From Euglena gracilis (taxonomy: Eukaryota > Euglenida > Euglenophyceae > Euglenales): a stretch of DNA of 64,000 nt. The notes under the pieces are model-generated. The model saw only the letters and a program-made list of their open reading frames with translations, searched no databases and was not told where the DNA came from. This document shows, one piece after another, positions 9,336 to 21,388 of this stretch; positions within the stretch are counted from its first letter, which is position 1, and each line of letters starts with the position of its first letter. A program made the translations under genes and the position numbers. The DNA is taken from assembly GCA_039621445.1 (NCBI GenBank), contig CP154954.1:1550001-1614000 (forward strand), given 5' to 3'.

Positions 9336-12300
9336 ATGGGATGTGCGATTCGTAAAATTTGGATATTTTGTTTCAAAGAATTTTTTTTCCATTTAAATTA
9401 AATTTTTACTCTTATTTTTTCTATATTTTAGTATTTTTTTTTTTATTATCTAAATAATTTTTTTATCTTTAAATTTTCTTATTTTTATAAAGAAAAATAA
9501 TTTGGAACTTTAGTAGGAAATTTTTATACTATCATTTTGTAGTTTTTGTTATTTGTTTCCATGTTTTATTAAAAAATAATTTATTTATTCCTCTAATTTA
9601 TTTTTGTTATTAATAAATGAATGATCATTTCATTAAAAGAATAATAAAGCGGATAAAAAAAACGAAAAATATATATTAAATTTTATAAGGATGATTTTTT
9701 AATCAGAATTATATCTAAGTTATTTTAAGTATTTTTTGCGTTTTCTAATCTTTTAAGATTATATAATTGAGTAGCCGTATGTTATTGAATTAACAAGTAC
9801 GGTTTCGGATAAAAAACTTTTTAATTATTAAAGTTGATTTTACCTTCTTTGGTATCGTGTTTTTTTTTTTAATTTATTACTTATAAATGATATTTATAGT
9901 TTTAAAAATTTCCTTATAGTTTATTTTTTGATTTTTTAATAAAATTTTTAAAAATATTTGTTTTACATACTGTTGTTCTTAATGATCCAGGTCGTTTGAT
10001 TTCTGTTCATTTAATGCATACTGCATTAGTTTCAGGATGGGCTGGATCTATGGCCTTATATGAACTTGCTATTTTTGATCCTTCTGATGTTGCGCTAAAT
10101 CCTATGTGGCGCCAAGGAATGTTTGTTCTTCCTTTTATGACACGTTTAGGGGTAACAAAATCTTGGGGTGCTTGGAGTGTTACAGGGGAATCTTTTTCGG
10201 ATCCAGGAATTTGGAGTTACGAAGGTGTAGCGGTAGCACATATAATTTTATCGGGTCTTTTATTTTTAGCTGCTATTTGGCATTGGGTTTATTGGGACCT
10301 TGATTTATTTCGTGATCCAGCTAGTGGTGAGTTAAAGTTAGATTTACCTAGAGTATTTGTATTTTATTTATTCTTGTCTGGAGTATTATGTTTAGCGTTT
10401 GAAGTCTTTCCATGTTACGGGTGTTTTTGTTCCTGGTATTTGGGTTTCTGATCCTTATGGTTTAAGTGGGAGTGCGATTCGATTTAATGTTCTTTTTATA
10501 ATTTTATATCGTTAAGAGATTTTTTATGAAATTTTTGTTCAATTAGGTGAAAAACCTTTTATTTTATTGAAATTATTGCGTTATCAATAAGAACGATAAC
10601 TTATTTAATTTAAAAAAAAAAAAAAATTAACGATTTTTGGATAGATAATCTAAATATTGGCTATGCCATAGTTATATATTTTCTAATTAAATTTTGTATA
10701 ATTTTTAATTTTTCTTCTAATAAGATTAATTTTTTAGCAAAATTGTGGATAAGTGTGTCCTCAAGAATTTCATTTAGCAACAAAAAGCAACGAAATAATT
10801 TAGTTTCTATCTTTGACATTTTTTGATATGTCTATTTTTTAACTTTTTTAGAGGGGATGATTTAAACGGAAAAATTTTTTATTAATTTTTATTGACTTAA
10901 ATCACACTTATAAAAGTATCAAAATTATATTTTGATATATAAGTATTTGTTAAAATACAAGTACTTTATAAGTGAGTAGTTAAATGATTTAAAAATTTCA
11001 TATTTAATTTCGGATGAATGTTTTTTAATCTATTCTTGCAAATTGAACCTGTTATTCCTTCTTGGGGTGCTGAAGGTTTTGATCCGTATAATGTAGGTGG
11101 AATTGCTTCTTTGCGAGTTGTAAAAGTTCATACTTATGAGTTAAAAGTTTTTAACTTTTTCTTACTTTAATACCTTTTATTCAATTTTTAATTTTTAGTA
11201 ATAAAAAGCCAGGTAGATTTTTTTACTAAATAGCCATTTTTGTTTTAGGTTAGTTATATTTTTTGCAATAATATTTGCAGTTTATTAATATTCTTGATAA
11301 AAACTTTTTTTACAGTTTTGTGAGAGTTTGGCTGTTAAAGAAGCATAAAATTTATTTTATTTTATTTTGTTATTGTAATTTTTATTTTTTGTGTATGAAA
11401 ATAATAACTAATTAATTGTATTTTTTTCCAAAATTTTTTTTTACACTTTGATTCGAAATTTTTTCCTAAGTTTAGTATTTACGAATATTTTGTAAAAAAA
11501 GTTGAGTTAAAGATTTAAAAATAACTTATTTGTTTAGGTATTTTTAAATCTTTAAAATTTGTCCTAAATTTAGTATTAGGAAAAATTGATTAATAATTTT
11601 ATTATTAATTAAAGCCGTGTGCATTTTTATTTTGCATGCACGGTTTTTTGAGGAAATATAATAATTTATTTTCTATCAAGGCATCATATTGCTGCAGGTC
11701 TTTTAGGACTTATTGCTGGTGGATTTCATGTTTTAGTTCGCCCTTCTCAACGCTTGTTTGTACTTTTACGTATGGGGAATATTGAAAACTGTTCTTTCTA
11801 GTAGTATAGCTGCGGTTTTTTGGTCTGCATTTGTTGTTTCAGGCACTATGTGGTACGGTTCTGCTTCTACACCTATTGAGCTATTTGGTCCTACTCGATA
11901 CCAATGGGATAAAGGTTATTTTCAGGAAGAAATAGAAAGACGTGTTCAAGCTAGTTTATCTGATGGTTGTTCTTTGTCAGAAGCTTGGGGTGCTATTTCG
12001 CCTAAGTTAGCTTTTTATGATTATATTGGGAATAATCCAGCAAAAGGTGGATTATTTCGTTCTGGTCCTATGAATAATGGTGATGGTATAGCGACTGCAT
12101 GGTTAGGTCATGCAGTATTTATTGATAAGGAAGGTAATTCATTGTTTGTTCGTCGTATGCCTACTTTTTTTGAAACGTTTCCAGTAATATTATTAGATCA
12201 AAATGGTGTTGTTCGTGCCGATATTCCGTTTCGTCGTGCTGAGTCTAAATATAGTATTGAACAAGTAGGCGTTACTGTTCGTTTCTTCGGTGGTAGTTTC

Positions 12301-12609
12301 GATACTTTAAGTTTTAATGATCCTGCTACTGTGAAAAGATATGCACGACGTGCTCAGCTTGGAGAAATTTTTGACTTTAATCGTTCTATTTTACAGTCTG
12401 ATGGTGTTTTTAGAAGTAGTCCAAGAGGCTGGTTTACTTTTGGTCATTTGTCTTTTGCTTTAATTTTCTTTTTTGGGCATATTTGGCATGGGGCAAGAAC
12501 TTTATTTAAATATTTGCTTGCTGGTATTGACCCTGATTTGGAGGAAGAGATTGAATTTGGTACTTTTGAAAAATTAGGTGATGATACAACTAAGAAAGAA
12601 TTAGTTTAA
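9336..12609 (+). pseudogene. psbB: Photosystem II CP47 protein, copy A, frameshifted
   Basis: The exon structure matches copy C: a tiny ATGGGA exon at 9336, CP47 exons in between and the last exon from 11682. This copy carries disabling differences. Codons are altered around 10,360-10,440, so the exon reads [19 protein letters not shown] where C has [19 protein letters not shown] and then shifts frame. An extra A near 11,785 shifts the start of the last exon. Everything from 11,790 to the TAA at 12,607 is open and identical to C. I read these as sequence errors in a duplicate segment. Confidence 0.88.
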
Positions 12610-12672
12610 TTATTATTTAATTAGTAAATTTGTTTTAGGAAATGTGCAAAGTTGTGAAAATTTTTTATTTTT

Positions 12673-14119
12673 ATGGAAGCTTTAGTTTATACATTCTGTG
12701 TGCTACGAAGTTGTATTCTTTTTACTTTAGGTAATTAAATTTAAATTAATAAAAGGGTGGATTAAGACTTTTCATAAACGCCTTTATTAAATTTTTTGTG
12801 GGGTATATTTTTGTGCGGTTTACCTAGGACAAAACAAGATTATATGTTTTAATTTTGTATTTTTGCATATTACTTTACTTAATTTATGGAGTTTTTATAC
12901 TTTAAGCAATTAAAACTAATTTTATAGATTTTATAGTTTGGTAGTGAATTTATATTTTATTATTTTGATTTGATTTTTTCGTATTTTTTTTTTTTTAATT
13001 TAGTAGAAAAGGAAATTTTTACTATTTTGTAATTTTTAATTTCGATATTTTAATGTAATAATTATTTTTAAGTGCTTTTTTTTTTTGTTCTTTTACACGG
13101 TTGTTATATCTTTTTGTCGAGGAAATTGTAATTACATTTAATTCTTTTATTTTTGAATTAATTTTTATTAAGATGATTTGGGATAGAAACGATTTCTGAA
13201 AAATATAATTTTTATTAAAGGTATCATATAATTACTTTTATGGTTATTTTAATTGATCGATAATTTTTTATTAATCTTGGATTGTCCACGATATCATTTC
13301 AGGCGGGTAAAGATTTTTTATCTTTATTCTTTTGATGATTTTAGTTTTTTGGGTGAGCCAGATGCTTAGGAATTAGCTTGTCCGGTTCTTTAGGGAATTT
13401 TTTTTACCTTATATTTGATTTTACTGTTTTTATTTTAATTAAGGATGATTTTTTTTGGATTGATTATTTTTTGTTGTAAATATTATTTTATTGCTTTTTT
13501 TTGTTGATAATATTGATATGTTTTGAAATTTTGAAGTTTCAATAAAATTTATGAAAAATTTGTATTTTTTTTATATTATTTTTTTACTTTAGTCTTTTTT
13601 TTTTTTATTGCTTTTCTGTTAGGTCTTTTAGTATAATTTTATTTTACTGTAATTACTTAATCTTTATTAGTGTTTTTTTTTTTTTTTTCAACGAAATCAA
13701 TTATAATTGTTTAAATATGTAATTTTTCTTCAATACGAATTATATTAATTTTATTTTTTTAGAAATTTCTAGTGTATTTATAAAGCTTTGTGATATACAT
13801 ATCAAGCATAGTTTGGTGACAATTATTTTTTATTTTTAGTCTTTTTTTTTACATTGAGTTTTATATAATTTTTAATTTTCATAAATATTTTTGAAGTTTA
13901 TAAAACGTATTATATATATTTAAAATATATGAGGATTTTAACTACTAGAATAGTTGTTAATATTATTTTATTTTAAAAATTTATATTTGAGCTTTGTGTA
14001 ATAGTATAATACTTGTAAAGTTCTTTTAGGAGGGTTTCCTTACTTAACTATTGATAGGTACTTTAGGCGTTATTTTTTTTGCTATTTTTTTCCGTGATTC
14101 TCCACGTATTAATAAATAA
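12673..14119 (+). CDS. psbT: Photosystem II protein T, copy A, split by twintron
   Basis: PsbT is a one-helix subunit at the photosystem II dimer interface. Exon 1 (12673-12697) encodes MEALVYTF plus one base. Exon 2 (14049-14119) completes it with LLIGTLGVIFFAIFFRDSP and ends RINK. Together they give 31 residues. The single difference from copy C is D for E before SPRI. The intron of about 1.35 kb contains two domain V-like hairpins, as in copy C. Confidence 0.9.
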
Positions 14120-14264
14120 TTATTCTTATTATCTTTCAATTTTCGATGTGATTTAATTTTTATTAACTTATAAAAAAGTTAATAAAAATTTTAAAAAGAA
14201 AAAGAAATAAAAAATAAATAAAATGAAATTTTCACAACAGTTTTAATTTGTTATTTATTTCATT

Positions 14265-14477
14265 TTATTTAATGTCAAGAATTACTGAAGAGTTGTATAT
14301 TTCTAAAATTATTGTTAAAAAAATTGCGAATAAAGTCATAAAAATTAAAATTATTCCAGCTGTCCCCCAGCCAGGAAGAACTTTTCCATATTTAGAATTT
14401 AAAGGTTTTAATATTGTTCCTAAAGTAGTTGTTTTACCTTTAGAATTTGATGTTTTGTTTTTTGAAATAGTTGTCAT
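14265..14477 (-). CDS. psbH: Photosystem II protein H, copy A (intact frame)
   Basis: PsbH is a one-helix phosphoprotein subunit of photosystem II. The 70-aa minus-strand frame has the diagnostic [20 protein letters not shown] followed by a transmembrane helix and the [10 protein letters not shown] end. There is no intron. It lies tail-to-tail with psbT, 145 bp away, and downstream of psbN on the same strand. This copy is open throughout, whereas copy C has one extra T that breaks the frame at codon 9, so this is probably the true sequence. Confidence 0.93.
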   Translation of the reverse strand: MTTISKNKTSNSKGKTTTLGTILKPLNSKYGKVLPGWGTAGIILIFMTLFAIFLTIILEIYNSSVILDIK

Positions 14478-14528
14478 AATATTAAATTTAATAATTTTTA
14501 ACTTTCTTTTGAAATTACCTATTTTATT

Positions 14529-14666
14529 TTAATTTTCATGTTCTTCAAAAGGATCTTTAAGTTTTCTTGACATTGGACCAAATCCCATGTAAATTGAGTA
14601 TATTGTTGTACTTATAATAAAAAAACCTAAAAAAATAGTTGATAAAAATGATATTATTTTAAATAA
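14529..14666 (-). CDS. psbN: PsbN, copy A (start not resolved)
   Basis: PsbN is a small membrane protein needed for assembly of the photosystem II reaction centre. The minus-strand frame ends TIYSIYMGFGPMSRKLKDPF then EEHEN and stop at 14529, the typical PsbN C-terminus. The hydrophobic N-terminal segment is present, but no ATG lies in frame before an upstream stop. A short 5' exon, an alternative start or an indel must be assumed. It reads in the same direction as psbH and is 51 bp upstream of it. Confidence 0.8.
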   Translation of the reverse strand, partial: LFKIISFLSTIFLGFFIISTTIYSIYMGFGPMSRKLKDPFEEHEN

Positions 14667-14921
14667 AAATTTATATTACTTTTATTTTAGTATATTATTT
14701 TTGGCTGACTTTTTAAAATTAAAGAATTTTTATTCCAATTCGAAAATTGTTGGTTTTGATTTAATGTGTTTTATTTATATTCGTATATATTTGAGAATTT
14801 TAAGTTTTTAATATAAAATTTTTTGTGTATTTATATTGCATGAAGTTAGGTATAATGAATTCTTTTATCTTTATAATGCATACTTGAAATTTTAATTCTT
14901 GTTTGATAAGTTTCTCTTTTT

Positions 14922-16856
14922 ATGAGTCGAGTTTACGATTGGTTGTGCGGACCGAATTTAGCATATTAGGTTATAATTCCTGAAGATTTTTACTTAGCGT
15001 TTTTTAGCTATTTGATAGTTTGAAGCCTAATTTCATATAAATTTAGAAAGTTATTTATAAAATTTTAATTATTTTATTGCTCCGTAATTTAGCATTTGTA
15101 TGTTAAATAGCAAATTTTTTGCTTGTTAAACTTTTTCGGTAATGGAAAAAACTTTGTTTGTTACAGTATAATTTTTACTATTTTTTTTTTGAAAAAAGGG
15201 TTAACTTAAAGTTTTATGTTTTTGTTTTAGGATATTATAATTTGAATCAAAAATTTAATAAAAATTTCTAAGTACTATTTTAATCTAAGTTTAAATATTG
15301 ATTAAAAATAATTGGAAATACATAATATTTTTTATATATTTTAATTTTTATTAAATTAAATGTTATTTCTTAAAAGAATCAATATTTAAAATTACCTGTA
15401 AGTTTCAAAAGAAAATAAAAATTTTTATTTTTGTTACGAGTTATAAAGATCGCTTATCTAATTTTAGATAATTTTAGTTTTGACAAAAGCTGTGTATATG
15501 TAGTAATATTTTTTCAGTTTGCGAATAAAGTATTATAATAAAGTTATACTTTAATTCATTTTAAATAATTGTAGTTGTGTTTTTCTAAGTTGTAGCTTCT
15601 CTGAATTAATTTTTTAAGATATAATAATTTGAATATCATTTCTTTTATATTTTTTTTTTTTTATAAAATAATATTTAGGATTCTATTAAACGGTTTTATT
15701 AAGGTAGGAAAAAATTCAATAAAATTCTTATTTTAATTGCGATTTGTTGTATTTGTTAATATGGAATTTTAACTGGTATTCGTTTTTAAGAATTATAAAG
15801 CAAAATGATTATCTATATCTTGTTTTGTTTTTAAGGGAGCTTGCTTACCTGTACGAGGAAAGATTGGAGATTCAAGCGATTGCTGACGATGTTAGTGCGA
15901 TTTGGTTTGTATTATTATTTTTCAATTCTAGATTATGATTATTTATTTACAAAAATCTTAATGAATAAATGCTTTAGTTTATAAATATTTAGTCTTAATT
16001 TTAAGATAATTAATTGTTTTTATTAATAAATTTTTTTTTACATTTTAATTTGTTTTATAAAATTTTTTATGTTTTAAATTATAGATACTTTTTTATTTGA
16101 AATTTTATAGATTTGTTGGTTAGTAAAATGTTTATGATAAAATATTAGTAGTTTAAAAAGTTCTAAATTGTTTAAAATATATATGTTTTTTAATTATTTA
16201 ATGTTATTTTTATTTTTTTAAATATTTATTGAATGTATTTATATTTTTTGTTTTTATAATATTAAATAAATTTTTTATAATTCAGAGACTTTTTAAAAGT
16301 TTATATAAAAGATCGATAAAACTATTTTTTAATAATAATTTTTTTATAAAAAGCCTTTTGATTATTTGATTAGTTATTTTTCAATCTTGTAGGGTTGGAA
16401 AACAATCATTTTTTAAATGACTAGTTTTTGCAGTAAATATGTTCCTCCTCACGTAAACATTTTTTATTGTCTTGGTGGCATAACATTTACTTGTTTTATT
16501 ATTCAAGTAGCTACTGGTTTTGCAATGACTTTTTATTATCGTCCAACTGTTACAGAAGCTTTTCTTTCTGTTAAATATATTATGAATGAAGTTAATTTCG
16601 GGTGGCTTATTCGTTCAATTCATCGTTGGTCCGCTAGTATGATGGTTTTAATGATGATATTACATGTTTGCCGAGTTTATTTAACTGGTGGGTTTAAAAA
16701 ACCTAGAGAGTTAACTTGGGTTACGGGTATAATTTTGGCAATTTTAAATTCTTTAAAACTCAACTTTTTTTACAAAAATTAGTTTTTATTTTCCATGACA
16801 CAACTTGGTTATTGGGCAGTTAAAATTGTAACAGGTGTTCCAGAAGCTATTAAATA
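14922..16856 (+). pseudogene. petB: Cytochrome b6, copy A, truncated at the A/B junction
   Basis: Exon 1 (14922-14944, MSRVYDWF), exon 2 (15854-15894, [13 protein letters not shown]) and exon 3 (from about 16430) match copy C up to [10 protein letters not shown] at about 16,746. The next ~45 bases are unrelated to petB. About 60 bases then recover petB sequence ([15 protein letters not shown] region) and the segment stops at 16,856, where inverted psbB intron sequence begins. The last ~210 bases of the gene are absent. I take this as an assembly or read-chimera breakpoint. Confidence 0.88.
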
Positions 16857-17114
16857 AAATAAAATAAATTTTATGCTCTTTAACAGCCAAACTCTCACAA
16901 AACCTGTAAAAAAAGTTTTTATCAAGAATATTAATAAACTGCAAATATTATTGCAAAAAATATAACTAACCTAAAACAAAAATGGCTATTTAGTAAAAAA
17001 ATCTACCTGGCTTTTTATTACTAAAAATTAAAAATTTAATAAAAGGTATTAAAGGAAGAAAAATGTAAAAAAGTTTAACTCATAAGTATGAACTTTTACA
17101 ACTCGCAAAGAAGC

Positions 17115-18884
17115 AATTCCACCTACATTATACGGATCAAAACCTTCAGCACCCCAAGAAGGAATAACAGGTTCAATTTGCAAGAATAGATTAAAAATCT
17201 TTCATCCGAAATTAAATATGAAATTTTTAAATCATTTAACTACTCACTTATAAAGTACTTGTATTTTAACAAATACTTATATATCAAAATATAATTTTGA
17301 TACTTTTATAAGTGTGATTTAAGTCAATAAAAATTAATAAAAAATTTTTCCGTTTAAATCATCCCCTCTAAAAAAGTTAAAAATAGACATATCAAAAAAT
17401 GTCAAAGATAGAAACTAAATTATTTCGTTGCTTTTTGTTGCTAAATGAAATTCTTGAGGACACACTTATCCACAATTTTGCTAAAAAATTAATCTTATTA
17501 GAAGAAAAATTAAAAATTATACAAAATTTAATTAGAAAATATATATAACTATGGCATAGCCAATATTTAGATTATCTATCCAAAAATCGTTAATTTTTTA
17601 CAGTTAAAAAATTAAATAAGTTATCGTTCTTATTGATAACGCAATAATTTCAATAAAATAAAAGGTTTTTCACCTAATTGAACAAAAATTTCATAAAAAA
17701 TCTCTTAACGATATAAAATTATTAAAAGAACATTAAAAACGAATCGCACTCCCACTTAAACCATAAGGATCAGAAACCCAAATACCAGGACCAAAAACAC
17801 CCGTAACATGGAAAACTCCAAAAGCTAAACATAATGCTCCAGACAAGAATAAATGAACTCCAAATACTCTAGGTAAATCTAACTTTAACTCACCACTAGC
17901 TGGATCACGAAATAAATCAAGGTCCCAATAAACCCAATGCCAAATAGCAGCTAAAAATAAAAGACCCGATAAAATTATATGTGCTACCGCTACACCTTCG
18001 TAACTCCAAATTCCTGGATCCGAAAAAGATTCCCCTGTAACACTCCAAGCACCCCAAGATTTTGTTACCCCTAAACGTGTCATAAAAGGAAGAACAAACA
18101 TTCCTTGGCGCCACATAGGATTTAGCGCAACATCAGAAGGATCAAAAATAGCAAGTTCATATAAGGCCATAGATCCAGCCCATCCTGAAACTAATGCAGT
18201 ATGCATTAAATGAACAGAAATCAAACGACCTGGATCATTAAGAACAACAGTATGTAAAACAAATATTTTTAAAAATTTTATTAAAAAATCAAAAAATAAA
18301 CTATAAGGAAATTTTTAAAACTATAAATATCATTTATAAGTAAAAAACTAAAAATCACAACACGATACCAAGGCAGGTAAAATCAACTTTAATAATTAAA
18401 AAGTTTTTTATCCGAAACCGTACTTGTTAATTCAATAACATACGGCTACTCAATTATATAATCTTAAAAGATTAGAAAACGCAAAAAATACTTAAAATAA
18501 CTTAGATATAATTCTGATTAAAAAATCATCCTTATAAAATTTAATATATATTTTTCGTTTTTTTTATCCGCTTTATTATTCTTTTAATGAAATGATCATT
18601 CATTTATTAATAACAAAAATAAATTAGAGGAATAAATAAATTATTTTTTAATAAAACATGGAAACAAATAACAAAAACTACAAAATGATCGTATAAACAT
18701 TTCCTACTAAAGTTCCAAATTATTTTTCTTTATAAACATAAGAAAATTTAAAGATAAAAAAATTCTTTCGATAATAAAAACTAAACTACTAAAATATCGG
18801 AAAATTAAGAGTAAAAATTTAATTTACATGGACAAAAAATTTTTTTAAAAATAAGATCCAAATTTTACGAATCGCACATCCCAT
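17115..18884 (-). pseudogene. psbB: CP47, copy B, exons 1-4 only
   Basis: Minus-strand exons match copy C: 18879-18884 (ATGGGA), 18361-18376 (LPWYRV), 17750-18256 ([20 protein letters not shown] onward) and about 17111-17181. Intron 4 is cut by the junction at 16,857, so the last ~309 codons are absent. The open parts are error-free and agree with copy C. Confidence 0.9.
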
Positions 18885-18944
18885 AGTATATTAAAAATAT
18901 CATAAAAATTAAAAATTAACTTTCTATAAAGACAAAAAGTTAAA

Positions 18945-19017
18945 AGCGGGTAACGTGATTCGAACACGCGACATTGGACTTGGAAGGACCACGCTCTACC
19001 AACTGAGCTATACCCGC
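18945..19017 (-). tRNA. trnG-UCC: tRNA-Gly (UCC), copy B
   Basis: A 73-nt cloverleaf with acceptor GCGGGTA/TACCCGC and anticodon loop CTTCCAA. Same as copy C. Confidence 0.94.
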
Positions 19018-19023
19018 ATAAAT

Positions 19024-19096
19024 TACCCCCAGGGGAATTCGAATCCCCGTTGCCTCCGTGAAAGGGAGATGTCCTAGGCCTCTAGACGATGGGGGC
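19024..19096 (-). tRNA. trnE-UUC: tRNA-Glu (UUC), copy B
   Basis: A 73-nt cloverleaf, anticodon loop CTTTCAC, separated from trnG by 6 nt. Confidence 0.94.
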
Positions 19097-19123
19097 AAAT
19101 TTAAGATAAAGAAAAAAAATAAA

Positions 19124-19196
19124 CGCGCTCTGTAGGATTCGAACCTACTACATCAGGTTTTGGAGACCTACGTTCTACCAATTGAACTAAAAGCGC
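19124..19196 (-). tRNA. trnW-CCA: tRNA-Trp (CCA), copy B
   Basis: A 73-nt cloverleaf, anticodon loop CTCCAAA, identical to copy C. Confidence 0.94.
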
Positions 19197-19200
19197 AGTT

Positions 19201-19272
19201 TGGCTCAGACAAGATTTGAACCTGTGACCAAGGGCTTATGAATCCCCTGCTCTACCTCTGAGCTACTGAGCC
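19201..19272 (-). tRNA. trnM-CAU: tRNA-Met (CAU), copy B
   Basis: A 72-nt cloverleaf with a fully paired acceptor and anticodon loop TTCATAA. The assignment caveat is as for copy A. Confidence 0.85.
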
Positions 19273-19287
19273 TAAAAATTAATAGAT

Positions 19288-19360
19288 GGTGAATGACGGG
19301 GATCGAACCCGCGAATGAAGGAGTCACAGTCCTTTGCCTTACCACTTGGCTACACCCACC
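19288..19360 (-). tRNA. trnH-GUG: tRNA-His (GUG), copy B
   Basis: Acceptor GTGGGTG/CATTCAC with an extra 5' G opposite C73, the hallmark of tRNA-His. Anticodon loop CTGTGAC. Confidence 0.94.
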
Positions 19361-19424
19361 TATAAAAAATATAATAAAAATTTATTATAACTCGAAAACT
19401 GTCTGATTAAATATAAAAATATTT

Positions 19425-19506
19425 TGAGTCGTGCTGGATTCGAACCAGCGAAAGATGAACTAGCGGATTTACAATCCGCCCCCATTAACCACTCGGGCAA
19501 CAACTC
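19425..19506 (-). tRNA. trnY-GUA: tRNA-Tyr (GUA), copy B
   Basis: A class II tRNA of 82 nt with a long variable arm and anticodon loop TTGTAAA, as in bacteria and plastids. Confidence 0.94.
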
Positions 19507-19582
19507 GCAATTAGATGTTAAACAACAAAAACAATTAACATAGAAAAAGTTATTTAAGATCAAAAAAAATATAGATAAAACT

Positions 19583-20200
19583 ATGTCAAGATATAGAGGA
19601 CCACGATTGCGAATAGTTCGTAGAATAGGAAAACTTCCAAGTCTTACAAATAAAACATCAAAGAAAAGAAAATCCCCAGGGCAACCAGCAACATCCTTTA
19701 AAAGGAAAAAAAAAATATCAAAATATAACATAAGATTAAAAGAAAAACAAAAACTGCGATTTAACTACGGAATAACCGAAAGACAACTTCTAAATTATGT
19801 AAAAAAATCTAGGAAAAAAAAAGGATCATCCGGAAGATTTTTGCTAACTTTTTTGGAAATGAGATTAGATAATATTGTACATCGAATAGGTTTTGCACCT
19901 ACAATAATGGCTGCAAAACAACTAATAAATCATGGTCACATTTGTGTAGATGACAAAGTTATCAATATACCTAGTTTTATTTGCCAACCAAAAAGTATTA
20001 TAAAACCTAAAAAAAGTACTGTATCAGAAAATGTCATACAAAAAAACATAGAATCTAAAGAATTACTATTAATACCACCACATTTATCTCTTAACAAAAA
20101 AAACTTAGAAGCAAAAATTATTGGTTTAATCAATAGAAAAGCGATATCGTTAATAGTTAATGAACTTTTAGTAATCGAATTCTATTCACGCAAGGTCTAA
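19583..20200 (+). CDS. rps4: Ribosomal protein S4, copy B
   Basis: A primary 16S rRNA-binding protein of the small subunit. The 205-aa frame starts MSRYRGPRLRIVRRIGKLPS and carries the S4 N-terminal domain (KQKLRFNYGITERQLLNYVK, RFLLTFLEMRLDNIVHRIGF). The S4 RNA-binding fold follows (INHGHICVDDKVINIPS). It is intronless, in contrast to its neighbours, and close to the family's usual ~200 residues. It lies 76 bp from trnY on the other strand and is followed by rps11 on the same strand about 120 bp downstream. Confidence 0.97.
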   Translation: MSRYRGPRLRIVRRIGKLPSLTNKTSKKRKSPGQPATSFKRKKKISKYNIRLKEKQKLRFNYGITERQLLNYVKKSRKKKGSSGRFLLTFLEMRLDNIVHRIGFAPTIMAAKQLINHGHICVDDKVINIPSFICQPKSIIKPKKSTVSENVIQKNIESKELLLIPPHLSLNKKNLEAKIIGLINRKAISLIVNELLVIEFYSRKV

Positions 20201-20323
20201 TTATAAATTAATTTATAGGGAAAATTGTGAATAATATAAAAAATGAAATAAATATTAAAAACTCAAGGAAATCATGCTTTTTGCAAATTTTGTTCTTAAA
20301 AAGAAATATTTATTTATAAAAAA

Positions 20324-20920
20324 ATGATAAAACAAAAAAAAAAAATAATCAAAATAACAAAAAAAAAATTTCCAAAAGGAATTGTCCATATTATGGGATT
20401 AAACTTACATGCAATCAAAAATTAATAGTATATAATGTAATATAAAGTTATTATAATTTTTATCTTTAAAAAAAAGCATTTAAAAATCAATATCTTAAAA
20501 AAACAACTTATAATAATGAAGCGATTTAATATTAAAAAAATTATACAAAAAATCATCAAAATAAAACTAAAAAAAATTTTCCTTTATATTAAATAATAGA
20601 AAATACATCTAATTAAATTCTTAGTTTCGGTAAGTGATCCAAAAGGAAATGTAATCGCTTGGTCATCTTCAGGAGCATGCGGTTTTAAAAGCTCGAAAAA
20701 GGCTACACCGTTAGCTACAAAGACAACTACTGCAATTGCCGTTAAGAAAGCTATAGAACAAGGACTTCAAAAAGTTGAGATAAACATTAGTGGACCTGGA
20801 ACCGGACGAGAAACAGCTTTAAAATGCGTACAAAGTTTAGGTCTACGCATAAGTTGCATAAGAGATGTCACTCCCTTACCACATAATGGATGTCGACCTA
20901 GCAAGAGACGTAGAATATAA
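20324..20920 (+). CDS. rps11: Ribosomal protein S11, copy B, one intron
   Basis: S11 is a small-subunit platform protein. Exon 1 (20324 to about 20392) encodes a lysine-rich start ending KKKFPKGIVHI. An intron of about 220 nt follows. Exon 2 starts near 20,616 and gives FLVSVSDPKGNVIAWSSSG and the rest, ending RPSKRRRI at 20920. The first intron bases (TTATG) fit the NTNNG rule of group III introns, but its length exceeds the usual ~100 nt, so a twintron or unusual intron is possible. A 12-A run in exon 1 is in frame here and one base shorter in copy C. Confidence 0.88.
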
Positions 20921-20991
20921 AATAACAAAATTTATTTAACACGTTTTAAAATAAATAAAAAACAATATTAACATTTATTAATATTGATAAA

Positions 20992-21075
20992 GCAGGCATG
21001 GCGGAATTTGGTAGACGCGCAGGATTTAGGTTCCTGTGTCTTTATGATGTGAGAGTTCGAGTCTCTCTGCCTGTA
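20992..21075 (+). tRNA. trnL-UAG: tRNA-Leu (UAG), copy B
   Basis: An 84-nt class II tRNA with anticodon loop TTTAGGT, on the same strand as and 71 bp after rps11. Confidence 0.94.
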
Positions 21076-21120
21076 TTAAAAATTAAATGATCATAAAAAA
21101 TAACGAAATTACTAATCAAT

Positions 21121-21194
21121 CGGGCAAGAAGGGATTCGAACCCCTGACTCCGTAGTTCGTAGCCACGTGCTCTAGTCCACTGAGCTACAAGCCC
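21121..21194 (-). tRNA. trnR-ACG: tRNA-Arg (ACG), copy B
   Basis: A 74-nt cloverleaf, anticodon loop CTACGAA. Confidence 0.94.
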
Positions 21195-21197
21195 TTA

Positions 21198-21269
21198 CTC
21201 CTTAAGTAGGATTCGAACCTACGACCGATCGGTTAACAGCCGATTGCTCTACCACTGAGCTATTAAGGA
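21198..21269 (-). tRNA. trnN-GUU: tRNA-Asn (GUU), copy B
   Basis: A 72-nt cloverleaf, anticodon loop CTGTTAA, 3 nt from trnR. Confidence 0.94.
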
Positions 21270-21285
21270 TAAAGTAAATAACCTT

Positions 21286-21358
21286 TGAGGGCAAACGGAT
21301 TCGAACCGCTGACATTCTGCTTGTAAGGCAGACGCTCTACCAACTGAGCTATACCCCC
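21286..21358 (-). tRNA. trnV-UAC: tRNA-Val (UAC), copy B
   Basis: A 73-nt cloverleaf, anticodon loop CTTACAA, lying just downstream of rpoC2. Confidence 0.94.
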
Positions 21359-21388
21359 AGTTACTCAAATTATAGTAAATTTTGCTAA

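Larger units (their letters stand above)
1..16856 (+). repeat. Large repeat, copy A of the rpoC2-petB plastid block
   Basis: This stretch repeats the sequence seen at about 28,806-42,038 (copy C) in the same orientation. The exception is about 4,150-8,030, where GC-rich nuclear-type DNA replaces roughly 290 bp of plastid sequence. Identity is near-perfect over most of its length. Small insertions and substitutions cluster at 8,030-9,000, 9,290-9,450, 9,840-9,870 and 10,360-10,500. It ends abruptly inside petB exon 3 and continues directly into inverted copy B. I infer a low-coverage or chimeric assembly segment; a genuine duplication or a nuclear copy of plastid DNA is the alternative. Confidence 0.85.

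Noticed and set aside
10106-10303. 65-codon frame in psbB
   Set aside because: Alternative frame of the CP47 exon; no independent support.
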